Shown here one piece after another: positions 9,689-22,289 of a DNA stretch of 64,000 nt. Within the stretch, counting starts at the first letter, position 1; the number at the start of each line of letters is the position of its first letter. The position numbers and the translations under genes were made by a program. The notes below the pieces were generated by a model that saw only the letters and a program-made list of their open reading frames with translations, was not told where the DNA came from and ran no database searches. The stretch is taken from NCBI GenBank assembly GCA_013397115.1, contig VWZW01006824.1, positions 372,001 through 436,000 of the forward strand, in the 5' to 3' direction. The DNA comes from Edolisoma coerulescens (taxonomy: Eukaryota > Chordata > Aves > Passeriformes > Campephagidae).

Positions 9689-12600
9689 GTTTTTTCTGAA
9701 TACCTGAAGAGGCTGTACCTCAGACTGTGATTGAAAAGGCTATCACAGCTTATCAGCATGGGGACAGAGTTTGGAGGGGGTGGTTATTGCCACAAGGAAA
9801 GAAAATTGAATGCAGGGCAGGTTTTTCTAACTCCCTGTGGGGTTTTTTTCAGCTGGAGTGCTGGGTCTCAGCAGGGCAGGGTAATTCAGCCCTACAATGA
9901 GTAACTCACTCAAAGTCTGGAATGCAGAGGTGCTGTTGGGCTCGGGCTTGAGAACTGGAGGAACCTGATGCTAAGAATACAGCTCAGTGACTACTCCAAG
10001 CCCTCTTGGGCTGATGGGGACAGCACACCATGACAAGCTCATTATCACCCAGACAAACCAGAGGGCAGAAGCCACTGAGCCGGATCGGGGCACACAGGTC
10101 TGTTTTCAAAAGCTCATTCATTCTTTGTACCTGGCAGTGTCAATTCATCCACACAGACAGCACACAGAAGATGAGCCATTTAACCCAGCTCTCTCCTGAG
10201 GCTGTGTTTAGTTTTTATGCTGTTTTCACATGGGGAGGTGCTCAGGAGGCCCAGCAGTTTGCTTGTTGAGTTTACAGTCATTTCAGAAGCTGCACATTCC
10301 CTCTTGTAATCTGATTTATCTGCAGTGAAAAACAGAGGTGGGGAGGAGCGAGCAAATTTTGCCCTGGATTTTTCCTTCTTCTTTGCAATAAACTGTGCAT
10401 TCTCCTTCCAAACTGATGTGTTAGGATATCCTTTTCAATTGCACTCTGAGGTCAGTGTTCCATGGTGTACATGCGCTAGAAGTATTCCTGAATTCCATCT
10501 CTCATTTGCTTCGATGCTTTTTTCCTTCCTAAATTATACTCTGGGTTTGTGACACAGGGGACTGATGAATGATTCCAATATGGGGATAGAGCAGATACAA
10601 GTGTAGTTACCTTATTCTATGCTTGTAATAGAAAACTGGGCCCATAAATGATAATATTTACTATATAAACTGACCCAATAAGTTATTGTTGTTGCCTGGC
10701 CCCACTACAACCTCTACTTGTCCACCTCTCCATCACTCACAAGCATCTGAGCTGGGAGAAGTTGTTCTTTGTCGAGCCCAGGGAGCAAAACATGGAAAAG
10801 TCAGAAACCACCTCAATATTTAAACCTGGAGAGTCCATTGTACCTTCCTCTGCCCAGATGAATTTCTTTCAGCCCCTCTGCTTCTCCTCAGACAATATTT
10901 CTTCTGATGTTATTCCAGTGCTGATACCAGGCTCCTTTGACGCGCTGAAATTCCCCAAAAAACAATACCCAATGCTTATCTGCATGTGTATATTCCTTCT
11001 CTCTGCCTCCAAGGAATACTTTCCTATGATCTTCTGATGTTTATTTAGGTCATTTTTGTCTCGATCCAATTTTCTCTTTGGAGAAGAAAGCCTGCATATG
11101 TTTCTTCAGATGTCACTCTCACTCTGTACAGTCACCATAAATACGCAGCTATGAAATCTTTCCTCTGTGTAAACATTGAAATATAGAGAAAGTATCCCAG
11201 TTATCTCCAAGATTTACCCTTGGGGTACCCCTTCCCCTTGAAGTCTGTATTAGCTTTACTGTTCACTTCAATTAGAAGCATTAACCCAACACCGAGGCAA
11301 TTTCCAAAGCCTCCACCCAAGTTTCTACTACCAGGGTTTGCTTCTCCCAAAGCTCCCAAGACATATTCTGCACATTTCATGCTAGTGCAGCAATTCACTG
11401 TGTCCATAGGAACTTAAAAGACACTTTTTCCAGATCTGATTTCAGCTAATTTCTGGATATGAAACTGTTTGAGAGCGGGAGCAGCCCCTGTCAGGAAGTA
11501 GCCCTGTCCTGCCTCTCCCTGGGTAAGGTGCCCTTGCCTTGGTGACCAGCTGTCCTGCTATAACCAACCACCACGAGACTGCAACAGAGGAAAACAAGGC
11601 TGGTTTTGTGTCTAGTTATCAGACAGTAAAGGATATTTCAAGGCTGCCAAGCCAGCATTAGAGGGATTTGCTGAATTTGTGCTGGTTTCTGCAATTTGCC
11701 ATGGCCCAGGTATCACTGGCACACACAGAACCAGTTTGTTCTGCAGTAAAACAGCCTCCAGCAACACCCAGCTCAGCAGGAGCAGGGCTTGCTTGCTGCC
11801 TTTCCAGCTCCCGAGGCCAGAGGGACTGGAGCAGAACAGGGCTTGAGCCAGCTTTTCCCATGTGGGACAAAGAGGACAAATGAGCATCTGCACCATTCTG
11901 CTCCGAGTCTTTGGGAGATGCTAAATGTCTGCCCAGGGCTGCAGGTCTTTTGTAGGCACTAATCTGCTGACATGACAACTGGATCCACTTGGGTGGATCC
12001 TGGGATAAGCACAAATTTCCATAGCAGGAGACTGTGTAGGCAAAGAACAAAAGCCCCTTCGTGCCAGCGGAGCCAGGTGCCAAATTCTGCTTGCTGTAAT
12101 CTCTCGGTGAAACCACTTATCTGAAAAGGCAGGAGGAAGCTGGCTTTAGTCCTTTGCATAATTAAAAGCCTGGTGCTCTGGGCACGTACCTTTGGAGCAG
12201 AAATCTTATTCTCCCACTTCTCAGCTCCCAAGGAAACAGGGTTTAGCTAGAGTGACTTGGAGATGTATAGGATCAGGATCTATATCCCTCGCTTGCCATC
12301 TGATGGGTCCAGAGCCAGCTCCAAGCCAGGTGGGACCACACCTGATATTTCAGCCATGGGTATGAGCCTGTGAGATGAGTATTTACATCTCATCAAATGA
12401 TTTAAAAGCTGCTTTAAGTTTTGGGAATAAATAGTTCTGTATTCATGTATACATATCTGTGTGTGGGTGTGCATAAAAACACACAGGTGTAGGTGAGAGA
12501 GGGGGCTATTTATATCAAAAGCAGATTTGATAAAGAAAAAAAGTATTTTTGAGTGTCTGGGGATGTGTCACTATGGCTTCTCAATGCCTTGTCCACTGGC

Positions 12601-13177
12601 AGTTTTTTCTGACAGATTTTATTAAGAAGTTCACTTTTTCACTCAGAGAAAAGCGTTTATTTAACCAAGCCCCTGGCAAAGAATAAAGGTTGGCCTGTCC
12701 TACTTACATCAAATAATTTCGGTTTAAAGGTTTTTTTATTCCTCTGGTGGACACAAGTGGCCAAGTTTAATGATCTTTTTAACCTCCATTTATAACTTGT
12801 CACAGCAAGGTGAGCAAAGGTCTTTTTGTACTCCTGTGGAGAGCAAGGCAAACGCTTTAGGGAAAAATATCCCATTGCTCTGTTATGGCTCTGCTTTCTG
12901 CTCCAGCAGCTGCACAACACGGGCTCTTGGCTTGTTCTTCACCATTAGTTTTACTACTCATGGTCCCTCTTTTTTGCATGGCTGCTCCCCCTCTGAGGGA
13001 CATTCCTGCACTTTTCACCCACTTTCCTTAGTTTTTTGCCTGGAAGCTTTGCCAAGAGTAGCTCCTTACAACACCTGCCTAGGAGCAGGCTGCATTCCCA
13101 TAAGGCTGGGATGGGAAAGGCAGAAGCTATAACAAATATGGTGCCAAATTTTGGAGGGGAGCTTTGAAAAGAGAGAA
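9689..13177. other. Gene-free unique sequence
   Basis: About 3.5 kb with no supported gene and no clear dispersed repeat. AT-rich at 10560-10690, including TATATAAA near 10662. A perfect inverted repeat, GGATCCAC-TTGG-GTGGATCC, lies at 11981-12000. Opposed open frames of up to 152 codons at 11600-12116 overlap each other on both strands and look like chance. Confidence 0.55.
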
Positions 13178-13275
13178 ACACAGGATCCCAGGAGGATTTA
13201 GGCTGGAAGGGACCTTAAAGATCATCCAGTTCCACCTGCCCTGCCATGGGCAGGGACACTTCCCACTAGACTTCC
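13178..13275 (-). mobile_element. Short CR1 LINE 3' fragment
   Basis: ACACAGGATCCCAGGAGGAT, AGGGACCTTAAAGATCATCC and CCCTGCCATGGGCAGGGACA are the complement of the CR1 3' end. About 100 bases remain. Minus strand. Confidence 0.88.
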
Positions 13276-13315
13276 AGCACAGAGCTTTTCCACAAGAGAT
13301 GGAATTCTACCCACT

Positions 13316-13334
13316 GAGGTGAGGTGAGGTGAGG
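13316..13334. repeat. Short (GAGGT)n microsatellite
   Basis: Three perfect GAGGT units plus a partial unit, directly after the truncated CR1 piece. Confidence 0.85.
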
Positions 13335-15599
13335 ACCAGCATCTTCATGGCTCACATGTGTGGTCCTGCCCCGACGAGCGCTAAAACTCCTGTTATTTTA
13401 ATGTCCTCAAAATGCCAGACCAGTTGTAAATCTGGTGGATGACCTTATCCAAAGCAGCAAAGCTGGATGTGTTCTGGCTCTGGCTGGAGCAGGGTGAGGG
13501 TCTGACCCAGCTGAGCCAGCGCTGCTGATGGGAGATGGGCCAACACTTGGGCTTCTTCACATGGCTCGGAGCTCCACGAGGAGCTCCCTGGGAGGTGGAT
13601 TTGGAGGTCTCTGGAAAGACAGATGTTCTGAGCTGCTTCCCTGGTGCTGGTGGTAAAAGGCTCATGCTTGCTGAGGGACAGCCCTCGCGCGCTCACTCAG
13701 GCAGACAAGCTGTTTTTGCATGAGTAACCCTGAAACTCTGGGTGGGATTGAAAGTCTGACGATAAGAAGGTTGTGTTCTGCATCCAAATGAAGTTATAAT
13801 TTTGCTGCTGGGTAGTTTATATTCAGGCACTGCTGCTTAAGGACGTAGCTGTAGAATCAATAATGTTAAGAAAGCAGCAAATTAACCAACAACTCATTTA
13901 TAATGTCAATTCTGTCTGGAAAAGTGACTATTACTGTTGGTGCTGGAACAAGCCTGATTGTTCAAGTGGGTTGAAATGCATCTCCTGTGTCCTTTGCTGG
14001 CACAAAGGTGGCACCTCAACTGGCAACTGATTTCATTTTAGACAAGCTTGTCTTATAACTGGGGGCTCATCTTTGGACTCTGTAGGTGGATTTGGGTCTT
14101 CATCTGCACTTAAAATTATGCTCATGAACAGAGATTACTTTGCAACCAACTGATTTAAGGTGCAGCATGACTGATGTAGGCAGGACACCAGCTTGTGGTG
14201 GGGTGAACCCTTGGCAGATGTGGGTGGTGCTGGTCCTTCCCTTGGTCACTCCCTTCTCTGTTGTGCTGATATTTTGCAGGCAGTAAACACAAATACTTGC
14301 AGGGTTACTCTTCCCACTGACATGCACCTCTCAGGTGCTCAACCAAAGTCCTAATCCCAAATCCCTGTTAGAGCAGAAGAAATCTGCTCCTCAATATTCT
14401 CCTCTTTAAACCTGGCTGCCTCTGTGGTGCCTTGTAATGTTTTACCCCCCAGATCTGGGAGACCCCTCTGACACCTGCAGTGGATCTGCTCTGATCTCAC
14501 AATAAATCCACTGCCTTGAGCAGGACTGTTTTCCAAGATGGGGTTTTCACATGTCAATATTGATGCTCTCAGCATGGATTTCTAAAACCAATTTTTTGAG
14601 TTCATCCAAGATAAATAGAAGGAAAAGGTAATAATATAACAAGCCAGCTCCTACTGACTTCAGAGGGAGCCTGGATGCAATCCAACAGTGTTTCAGGCCC
14701 ACAGAGCACCTTCCCTCTGACTCCAGCAGCCTGTGCATGCTTTGCTGATCACTGCACTGTGGTGCATTAACGCACTGGAGCTGCACAATTTGTGAGCTCC
14801 AAGGTCCTGAGCAGAAAGCCAGCCCTGGTGACAATCCCGGGATGAGAGCTCCCACTGGCATGTGCCTGTCTCAGCTCTGGGATGCCATTGCTGGGTGCTG
14901 GTCCTTCAGCAGAAGGAAGCAGCAGGAAGTGCGTGGCTCCCAAGAGCCCCTCGCAGCCATCAGGATGGGAACAGCTCCAAGAGGGAATAGTTAGCAGATG
15001 AAAGATGCTTGTTTCCAACGTCATCTAGCTCGGATAAGGTAATCCTTTCTGTCATCCCTCAGACTTGGAAGTGACTGTGTGATAAGGCCTGACAGGGAAA
15101 CTGTCAGAACAGCAGGGAAAGCAGACCACTGCTGTCAAACACTTGACTTCTCAGTCCCCCTAGGTCTCTATTAATTCATTATTATGCACTTGGGCCATCA
15201 GTCTTTTGATCCAAAGAACGGGTGACAGGAGTGTCCAGCATGTGAGCATGGTTTGAGTGAAGTCTGTCCCAGGCATTCTCTGTCAGCTCAACAATCCCAC
15301 ATGGAATATAAATCTTCTTGCAGATGTCTGCCCACAGTCCTGGCCGTGCGTCAGCAGCTGACATGAGTCGCTGTGTGTGGGGCACAACTCCCCAGAGCTG
15401 GAAGGACTGGGTTTGCTCCAAGAAAATGCAACAGGGACCTGTCCACACCAACCAGGTAGCAGGTTTCTAGGTCACAACTCCTCCTTTTACTGGTACTGAA
15501 TTACAGAAAATTCCACAAACTAAATGGAACCAACGACAAAGATTTTGTGTACCCACCTGCCCAGCTGGTTCTACCCATGGGGGAGTTGAAGTTCCTGAC
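13335..15599. other. Gene-free unique sequence
   Basis: No supported gene. The segment 14650-14680 (CTACTGACTTCAGAGGGAGC) resembles a motif seen in old amniote interspersed repeats, but the match is too short to assign. AT-rich stretch 13780-13930. Confidence 0.5.
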
Positions 15600-16038
15600 A
15601 AGTCCCCAGGGCTATTTCACCACCACTTGACCACTGGAGCACAAGTCCGATGAGGGAGCTGGGGGGGCTCAGCCTGGGGAAAAGGAGGCTCAGGGGGGCC
15701 CTTGTGGCTCTGCACAACTCCCTGACAGGAGGGGGCAGCTGGGGGAGTTGGGCTCTTCTCCCAGGGAACAAGGGACAGGATGAGAGGAAACGGCCTCAAG
15801 CTGTGCCAGGGGAGGTTCAGGCTGGATATTAGGAAAACTTCTTCGTGGAAAGGGCTGCCCAGCCCTGGCACAGCTGCCCAGGGTGGTGGTGGAGTCCCCA
15901 TCCCTGGAGGGATCTAAAAGCTGTGTAGATGTGGCACTTGGGGACATGGGTCAGTGGTGGCCTTGGCAGTGCTGGGAGAACAGTTGGAGTTGATCTTAGA
16001 GGTCTTTTCCAGCCCAAAAGGTTCTATGATTCCATGAC
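15600..16038 (+). mobile_element. CR1 LINE 3' end, about 0.44 kb
   Basis: The longest CR1 piece by clear match. In order: GATGAGGGAGCTGGGGGGGC, GGAAAAGGAGGCTCAGGGGG, CAACTCCCTGACAGGAGG, CTGTGCCAGGGGAGGTTCAG, CCATCCCTGGAGGGATCTAA, ATGTGGCACTTGGGGACATG, and the terminal GTTCTATGATTCCATGA tail at 16021-16037. Plus strand, of the same subfamily as the minus-strand copies at 4994-5265 and 42331-42660. Single-base runs and small deletions show it is not recent. Confidence 0.93.
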
Positions 16039-18030
16039 CTTTCAGTCTGGAGAGTTGCTTACCTTGACTCAAGTTTCTGAGGGCTTTCATAATAACCTCA
16101 TTCTTGGGTATTTACTGTGACTGGGGACCAAAAAAAGAGACACATCCCCAAAGCTGTCCACAAAAGCCAGAGCAACAACTGCTTTGAATATGTCCCTAAG
16201 ATGTCCCTGTTCTGTGCAGGACAGAGATTGATGTGACACCCATTACCACCCAAGAGACATCAGCTTGGACCAAATGTAATCAACTTCTGTAGCCTAAGAA
16301 ATTCATGGGTGAAGGTAGGAGCTGATGCAGAACGAGCCATCTTACTGCCCCTTGCAGAAAGGATGTAAATTTAAGATTTTTGTTATTCCATTCCCTTGCT
16401 GGTTTAGGTGCACAAGCACCACTCATCCTTTCTTTTTTCTAGTGGATATTCCAGTAGGAACTCTGATGCTGCAGAGCAAGCCACAGTGAAAAATTAAAGG
16501 ATGTCTTACATCTGACAGCAAAGATGTTTATTCCATGCTCTAGACCGATGCATGACAATGTGTTAGACAAAGCAGTCCCTGCTGGTTCACCCTCCCCTCA
16601 GGATGCCCTGGCTGAAGCCTGTATTTCACAGGTGGGAAGACATTCTCTCCACAAGTTTCAAGCACAACAGAGAGGTAGGTCCAGTCTAACGAGCCCTATA
16701 AAAGCTCTGTTGCACCACTGAGGGCTTCCTCCTGCTCTACACCAGCTGTGCAGAAACATCTTCCTAAGAGGTGCATTTTTACTTTGATTTTGTTTTGGTT
16801 TAAATAGCCTTTGAGGCCTCAGTTTGCCTCCTGTAAAGTCTGAGCCAAGTATTCCTGCAGGCTCAGTAACCCCACCTGCAAAGAAAGAAATGTCCTAAAC
16901 AGCTTCTGTATAGGATGTGAGAGATTCCCAATTCATGAACAAACACGAAGAAGTAAAACAAGCTTGCAAAAACCCACTGCTTATATTGAAGCAAAATGTT
17001 TATGTGACTTAAAACCTATTTTTATGGCCTTGAATGGCCTAATGGGGGATTATCTTATTAGCTCTGGTGATGGGGGATGCACAGGATACCTTACAGGTGA
17101 CTTTATTTTCAGCTTTTTTTGGATGCAGACATTGGCAACACAGGAATTGGAGGCCAACTTGGCTTTGAAAGAAATCCTGTGTTCTTCATCTCAGCACTTT
17201 ATCACTACAAAAGATACATTTGGAGAGGCTTGGAAATTTGGAAAGCCAGACTTTGCCCCACTGAAGCCACACAAGATCAGAATCAATGCTGGGGAAATCA
17301 AAGGTGCTGATGTGTGCATTTTTCATCATAAGGATGGACACATCCCAGGGCACATGGCATCCAGGTGCAAGGGATCATCTTCATTTCCAAGGGATCATCT
17401 TCATTTCCTTGTTCACACAAGCTTCTTTCAGCTCCAAAGAGCTCATCAGAGCCCATGAGATCACGGCTGGAACCTAAACACTAAAAAGCTTTCAGCAAGG
17501 ATAACGCGTACAGAATGAGCTTCCAAAGAGCAGGTGGGGAGAATGGAAATGGAACAAGATTTCCTTCTAACCCCTGATGTGATGGACAACATTACCCTGC
17601 AACATGTCTCTTTTCTGCAGCCTCCAAAGCAGAGCTTGTGGAAGAACAGGGCTGGAAGACATTTATCTGAATTCTCAGCAGCTGCTCGGTTCAACCACTC
17701 TCGAACCTCTCACTTATTCTTTGCAAGTCATCTGTAAACAGGCAGGGAAAGGGCTTTTTGTTCTCACAAAACATTTGGGAAGTGCCTCTGTGTGCTAAAT
17801 ATCCAGAATTGTGCATGTACAAAAATCTATTTGTTCTTCCATTGACAGAACCTCCCAAACATCATTCATAAATAGCAGCTGGCATGACTCTGTGCTTTGA
17901 GAACTGCTGAAAACGGTTTTTAATAGTTCCTATCTTCATACTTACAGAAGAAACATTCCAAAAACTAAGAGGAAATCTGTGAAATAAGAGATTTTTTTGG
18001 TCCTTTGTACAGCTGCCAGATACTACATGC
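16039..18030. other. Gene-free sequence
   Basis: No supported gene. The 164-codon frame at 16964-17458 has no recognised domain and contains the tandem 20-mer listed separately. Otherwise unremarkable, AT-leaning sequence. Confidence 0.5.
17369..17408. repeat. Perfect tandem duplication of 20 bp
   Basis: The unit AAGGGATCATCTTCATTTCC occurs at 17369-17388 and again, identically, at 17389-17408. Perfect identity suggests a recent slippage or duplication event, which would make it a good polymorphism candidate. Confidence 0.9.
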
Positions 18031-18043
18031 AAAAAAAAAAAAN
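18031..18043. other. Assembly gap after an A run
   Basis: Twelve A residues end in an n at 18043. A homopolymer at a contig edge is a common cause of assembly breaks. The true gap size cannot be known from the sequence. Confidence 0.9.
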
Positions 18044-21000
18044 CGTTTGAGGTTCCCTCTCAGGGTAATTCAAAGTTCATCTGCTTGTGGGGGCAATTTA
18101 ACAAATTCCTCAGCTAATGTCCAGATCCAACAGGTCCCCCCATGGCTACACCTTTGTACACACCTGCCAGCGTTCCTGCTGAACCCGATTTAGCAGCCTG
18201 ACACAGCAGCTGTGGTGTCTGTTCAGAAACCCGTGCCTGTTTTTGGAATCCAGTCATGTAGGATGTCCCCTCTGCCTCGCCTGCACGCGTTGCCGAGGCA
18301 ATTGCCCACTGCAATCCCACTGAGATTGCCAGTGGTGCTCCCAGCCCACCATTGCCATGGATCAGCTGAGCGGAGCAGTTCGAGTGATGAAAATGGGTTG
18401 TAAAAATCCAGAAATGCTGCAAAACAACAAAAAAAAATCAGCTTATCCATGTTTGTGCCTCATTATTCCCTGCCTACGAGCATAGATTCCCTTCTCCCCA
18501 GACTTTAGGGAGTGCTGCTCCACAGCCTCATTTCTTCTCATGCAAATAAGAGTTCCCTGTGCATGAATAAGCAAAGAAGGTTGTGTTTTCCTCCCGCTTT
18601 AGAGAATTCAGCCCGTCTGGAAGCAGAAATGATGTTACTGAGGTGATGGCACAGGGCAGGAGGAAGGAATAGCAATGGCGATAGAGACGTGAGTGAAAGC
18701 TGAAGGAATACATCCAAACTATTTCACAAGCACTTAAAGTACTAATTAGCAAGTCAAGATGCATCAAGGACAGCAGTTATAATTAAACAAATAATTTGGC
18801 TGCTGGTGCAGCTGGGCTTGCTGTAGTACAAGCAGCCTTTACATGGCACCAGACAAGAAATCTGCATTCACGTCCACCCTCACTCTCCTTCCAGTTTCCT
18901 CTAAGCCATAGGAGCAACTGTTCCCTTCCAGTATTCTCCACCTTTTTATGCAAGAAGGAGAAGGGAGGGAAGCTGCAGGTGGGCTTAGGCTGGCATCCAG
19001 CTGGGCTCTGCCCCCAGAGCTTGTGTGCCCTGAGGTGGCATCAGAATGTGGGGTCCCTGCAAACAGGGCAGATGCACTTGAGACACAAATCCTACCTGGC
19101 CCCACTGCTGCTGTGTTTCCTCCGAGGTGCCAATCGCTGCCTTTCTGCATTTGCCTCTTTCTTATAGAGGAGGTCAGCAAGGACAGCACTTTGCCTTATT
19201 TCTGTGAAAAGAGCCTCGTTTGGTGGCTCCTTCTTCCAATTTCCTTATCCTTGGGCCAGGAATACCCATGGTGCACATCCCCAGTTGCTTTTCTTTACAG
19301 GAGACCATTTGTTTGGTAATAAAATCCAGCCATTTGGCACCTCTTGTTGATGGGGTGAATCCCTCCCTGTCTCCTTTAGTGTGGTGCCACCAATCCAGTT
19401 CCTTCTTCCTGGTGTGCCTCTAAATGCTACACACAACCTGGTGTCTGCCTCATAAGGTCTGATAAACTTTCCTGAGGGACATTTGAACAATGAACAGGCA
19501 GTTTCCAAGAACTGGTCCTTCCTTCTCCTCACAAAGGTGAGAAAACGTGCAGGACACACACTACCCCAGAACCATCCCTGGCACCTGCACGAGGGAACAA
19601 ATCCAGAGTTTCTCAAATTGAGTGAATTTGTGGGGATTTGAGGGTGGCACTTTGCTAACTGAACTTGCAGTAGCCACTCGGTTCCAGGAGATGTTGCTGT
19701 GCTTTCAGCTAAAGACCCAGAGGAAAAGCACACAGAGCGTGGGGATTGCAAAGAGTTAGGGAAAACATTCTATGTGCTCTTGGAGCAAGTAGAGTTGGGG
19801 ACTGTGACAACATGAGTAAAAGCTGTGTTTGGGGAAGTTCTGCACTTCCCAGGCCGCCGAGTGGAGATGAAGGAGGCATATAGCAAAAAGCAGATGGGTG
19901 TTAGCATCCAGGGTTGGGTCCCTGTTTCTGGGCTTCTCTCACACCTCAGGTGGTGCTGCTCTTCCAGACTTGCTGGTCTGATGCCATGCAGGAGGCAGGT
20001 CCCTGCCTTAATAAAAATCCAGTTCTTCCCAATTGTCTTTTGACCTACAGCAGGAAAAACATCCCACTGCATGGCCAGTTAAGCACAACTCTCTAGAGAA
20101 CAAGACAGTGGAAGATGTAAACACTTCATCTAAGCATGCAGACAAGAGTCTGCAGCTTATGATAGCACCAAGGCTGTGTGTGCAAAGTTGCCAGGAGGGC
20201 CGGAGAAGGACCAGGGCTCAAGTCAGAAAGCATCTGACTGGAGGAAGCACTGACATGCCCAGAAGTCCTGGTTTAACTGGGTCTGTCCCGGCACGCCAGC
20301 AGGATCAGTGTGGTGCCTTGGGGTTTGCTCAGGGCAGAGACTTTGCGCTGTGTCCTGTCGCCCCCTCCCAGGATGCAGCCCTGGGCACGAGCTCGTTCCC
20401 AATGCCTGCAGCAGCCAGGACAGATGCCTCTTCACAGGGTCACTCCAGTGCTCATGGTCACCCTGTGTGACCCAGCCTGGGGGGCCTGCAGCCTGTGTTT
20501 GTTTGCAAAGAGCAGCCACCCTACGAGCAGAAATAAGGACAGCCAGGGAGAACAGGAGCACTAAGTTTGTGTTTGTTCCCCGTGTGCACAGAAGGAGCTG
20601 CAACATGGCATTGTCAATACTCACACAGACCTGATGGACAAGGTGTGCTGACAGCCAACCTCAGCTTTGCTGGCAGCCAGGAGCACTGTGGTGACCTGTT
20701 TGCTGTTGGCTCACCTGGCTGTGTCCTCCCCATCCACCAGCTACTCCTTCCTCCTGCAGGTCTCTCCCCAGTGAGGAGAACCTTGGAGCTTGGCACTGCT
20801 GCAAGCACTGTCTTCAACCCAGACACAGGGTGTCTGTTGGTAGAACCTTTTCCCTGAGCCATGGCTTCATCCAACAGGAGCCGTGGAAGCCAAATTCCCT
20901 GTGAGAGCAATGAAAAGGTCGTTTGGGGTAATTAAACCCTCTGGGTGAGTTGTGCTCCCTGCCCCAAGGAAATTGCCATCTCATCAGGGACAAACACAGA

Positions 21001-22181
21001 CGTTACAGCAAAAACTAAGAGTTGATGATGAGAGGCAGGGGCACAAGGGCTGCTCAGAGGGTTGAGTCAGCATCCACTGGCCCACAGCACAGCGGATGGG
21101 AATGCTGAAACAGCTCTTTGTGAGGCCAGCAGCACTCCAGTGCCGAATCCCTGTTAAACTCCACTTCATCTGCTCTGCTCCCAGGTGAGTGCATCCATGC
21201 AGGGTTTTCCCAGGTGGAGAAGGATCCAGGCTGTGCGGGTCCTATTCGTCCACCCACTTGTGTGAGGAGTTATGCACACGTCCAGGGCCATCCACACACA
21301 GCCAAGTACACGAGGCACGCATCGAATGCTGTTATTCTTAGAAAGGATCTGAGTGTACAACAACTGATGACGAGAAGCCAATAGTGTCTAGACACAGGTC
21401 TGGTAACAGCAGTTCTTTGTCATGCTCAAGACAGCTGTGGAGGGGAAGCGATGTGTCAGGAGCACAAGATGCTGCTTTGTGCCTGATGTAATTCCTTACT
21501 GCAGATGGGAGACAGTGCCTAAAATATTCAGGGCACCTCCGTGCTTTGCACAGAGCTTTGATCCCCAAATGGAAAGCATTCCTTGAAACAGAGCCTTGCT
21601 GCTGCCGCATCCCTGTCCAGCCTTTAACCTCCTAGGTTTTACAAACAATGTGTCAAAAATAGACTAGAAATACAATTGGATATGTCAAAAATAATGGAGA
21701 GCAGGGAGAAAATGTGCTGGTTTTTAAGTATTCTGTTTTTCTGACTGAAGGCAGCTGTGGGCACAAGGGATTGGATGCTGAGCAACACAGGGACTTGAAA
21801 TCTCCATTTGCTGTCACTTCTGCCCATCCTAATGTCTGCATCTTGGGACATGGAGGAGCAGCTTGCTCCAGAAGCATGGCATGAGAAGAATTAATGGAAA
21901 TATGTCCTTTGTGGTGACCTCTGTGTTGGCAAGCTCTGAAATATCAGCTAGAAGAGCACAACATGGAGGTAGTGGTGGGCAAATGCTGGGTCAGCCACGA
22001 CTGCCAGCCTTGAGCAACTGGGGTGCAGGTGGGTATCTGGATTGGGGAATTAATTTGAAAAGTATTTGCATTCACTGAAGGGTCTCAGAGTTCATAAGAG
22101 CCTCAAGGATGCTGCAGAATTGCAGCTGGGGCTCCAGAGGCTCCTGGTCTATCCTAGACCAATTAGCTCTACTGAAATAGC
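18044..22181. other. Gene-free sequence with one possible conserved noncoding block
   Basis: No supported gene and no clear dispersed repeat over about 4 kb. The AT-rich block 18530-18800 holds an ATGCAAAT octamer (18540-18547), a CACTTAA (18731-18737), TAATTA (18743-18748), and AATTAAACAAATAATTT at its right end. These resemble POU, NKX2, homeodomain and forkhead cores as found in conserved developmental enhancers, but conservation is not shown here. From 18940 to 20900 the sequence is GC-richer, with overlapping open frames on both strands that I read as chance. Confidence 0.45.
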
Positions 22182-22289
22182 TCTGAGCAACCTGTTCCAG
22201 TGGAAAGTGTCCCTGCCCATGGCAGGGGGTTGGAATTAAATGATCTTTAAGGTCCCTTCCAAGCCAAGCCGTTACAGGATTCTATGAAA
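22182..22289 (+). mobile_element. CR1 LINE 3' terminus, short
   Basis: CTCTGAGCAACCTGTTCCAG, TGGAAAGTGTCCCTGCCCAT and GATCTTTAAGGTCCCTTCCA, then the terminal ACAGGATTCTATGAAAT. Only about 108 bases remain. Plus strand. Confidence 0.9.
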
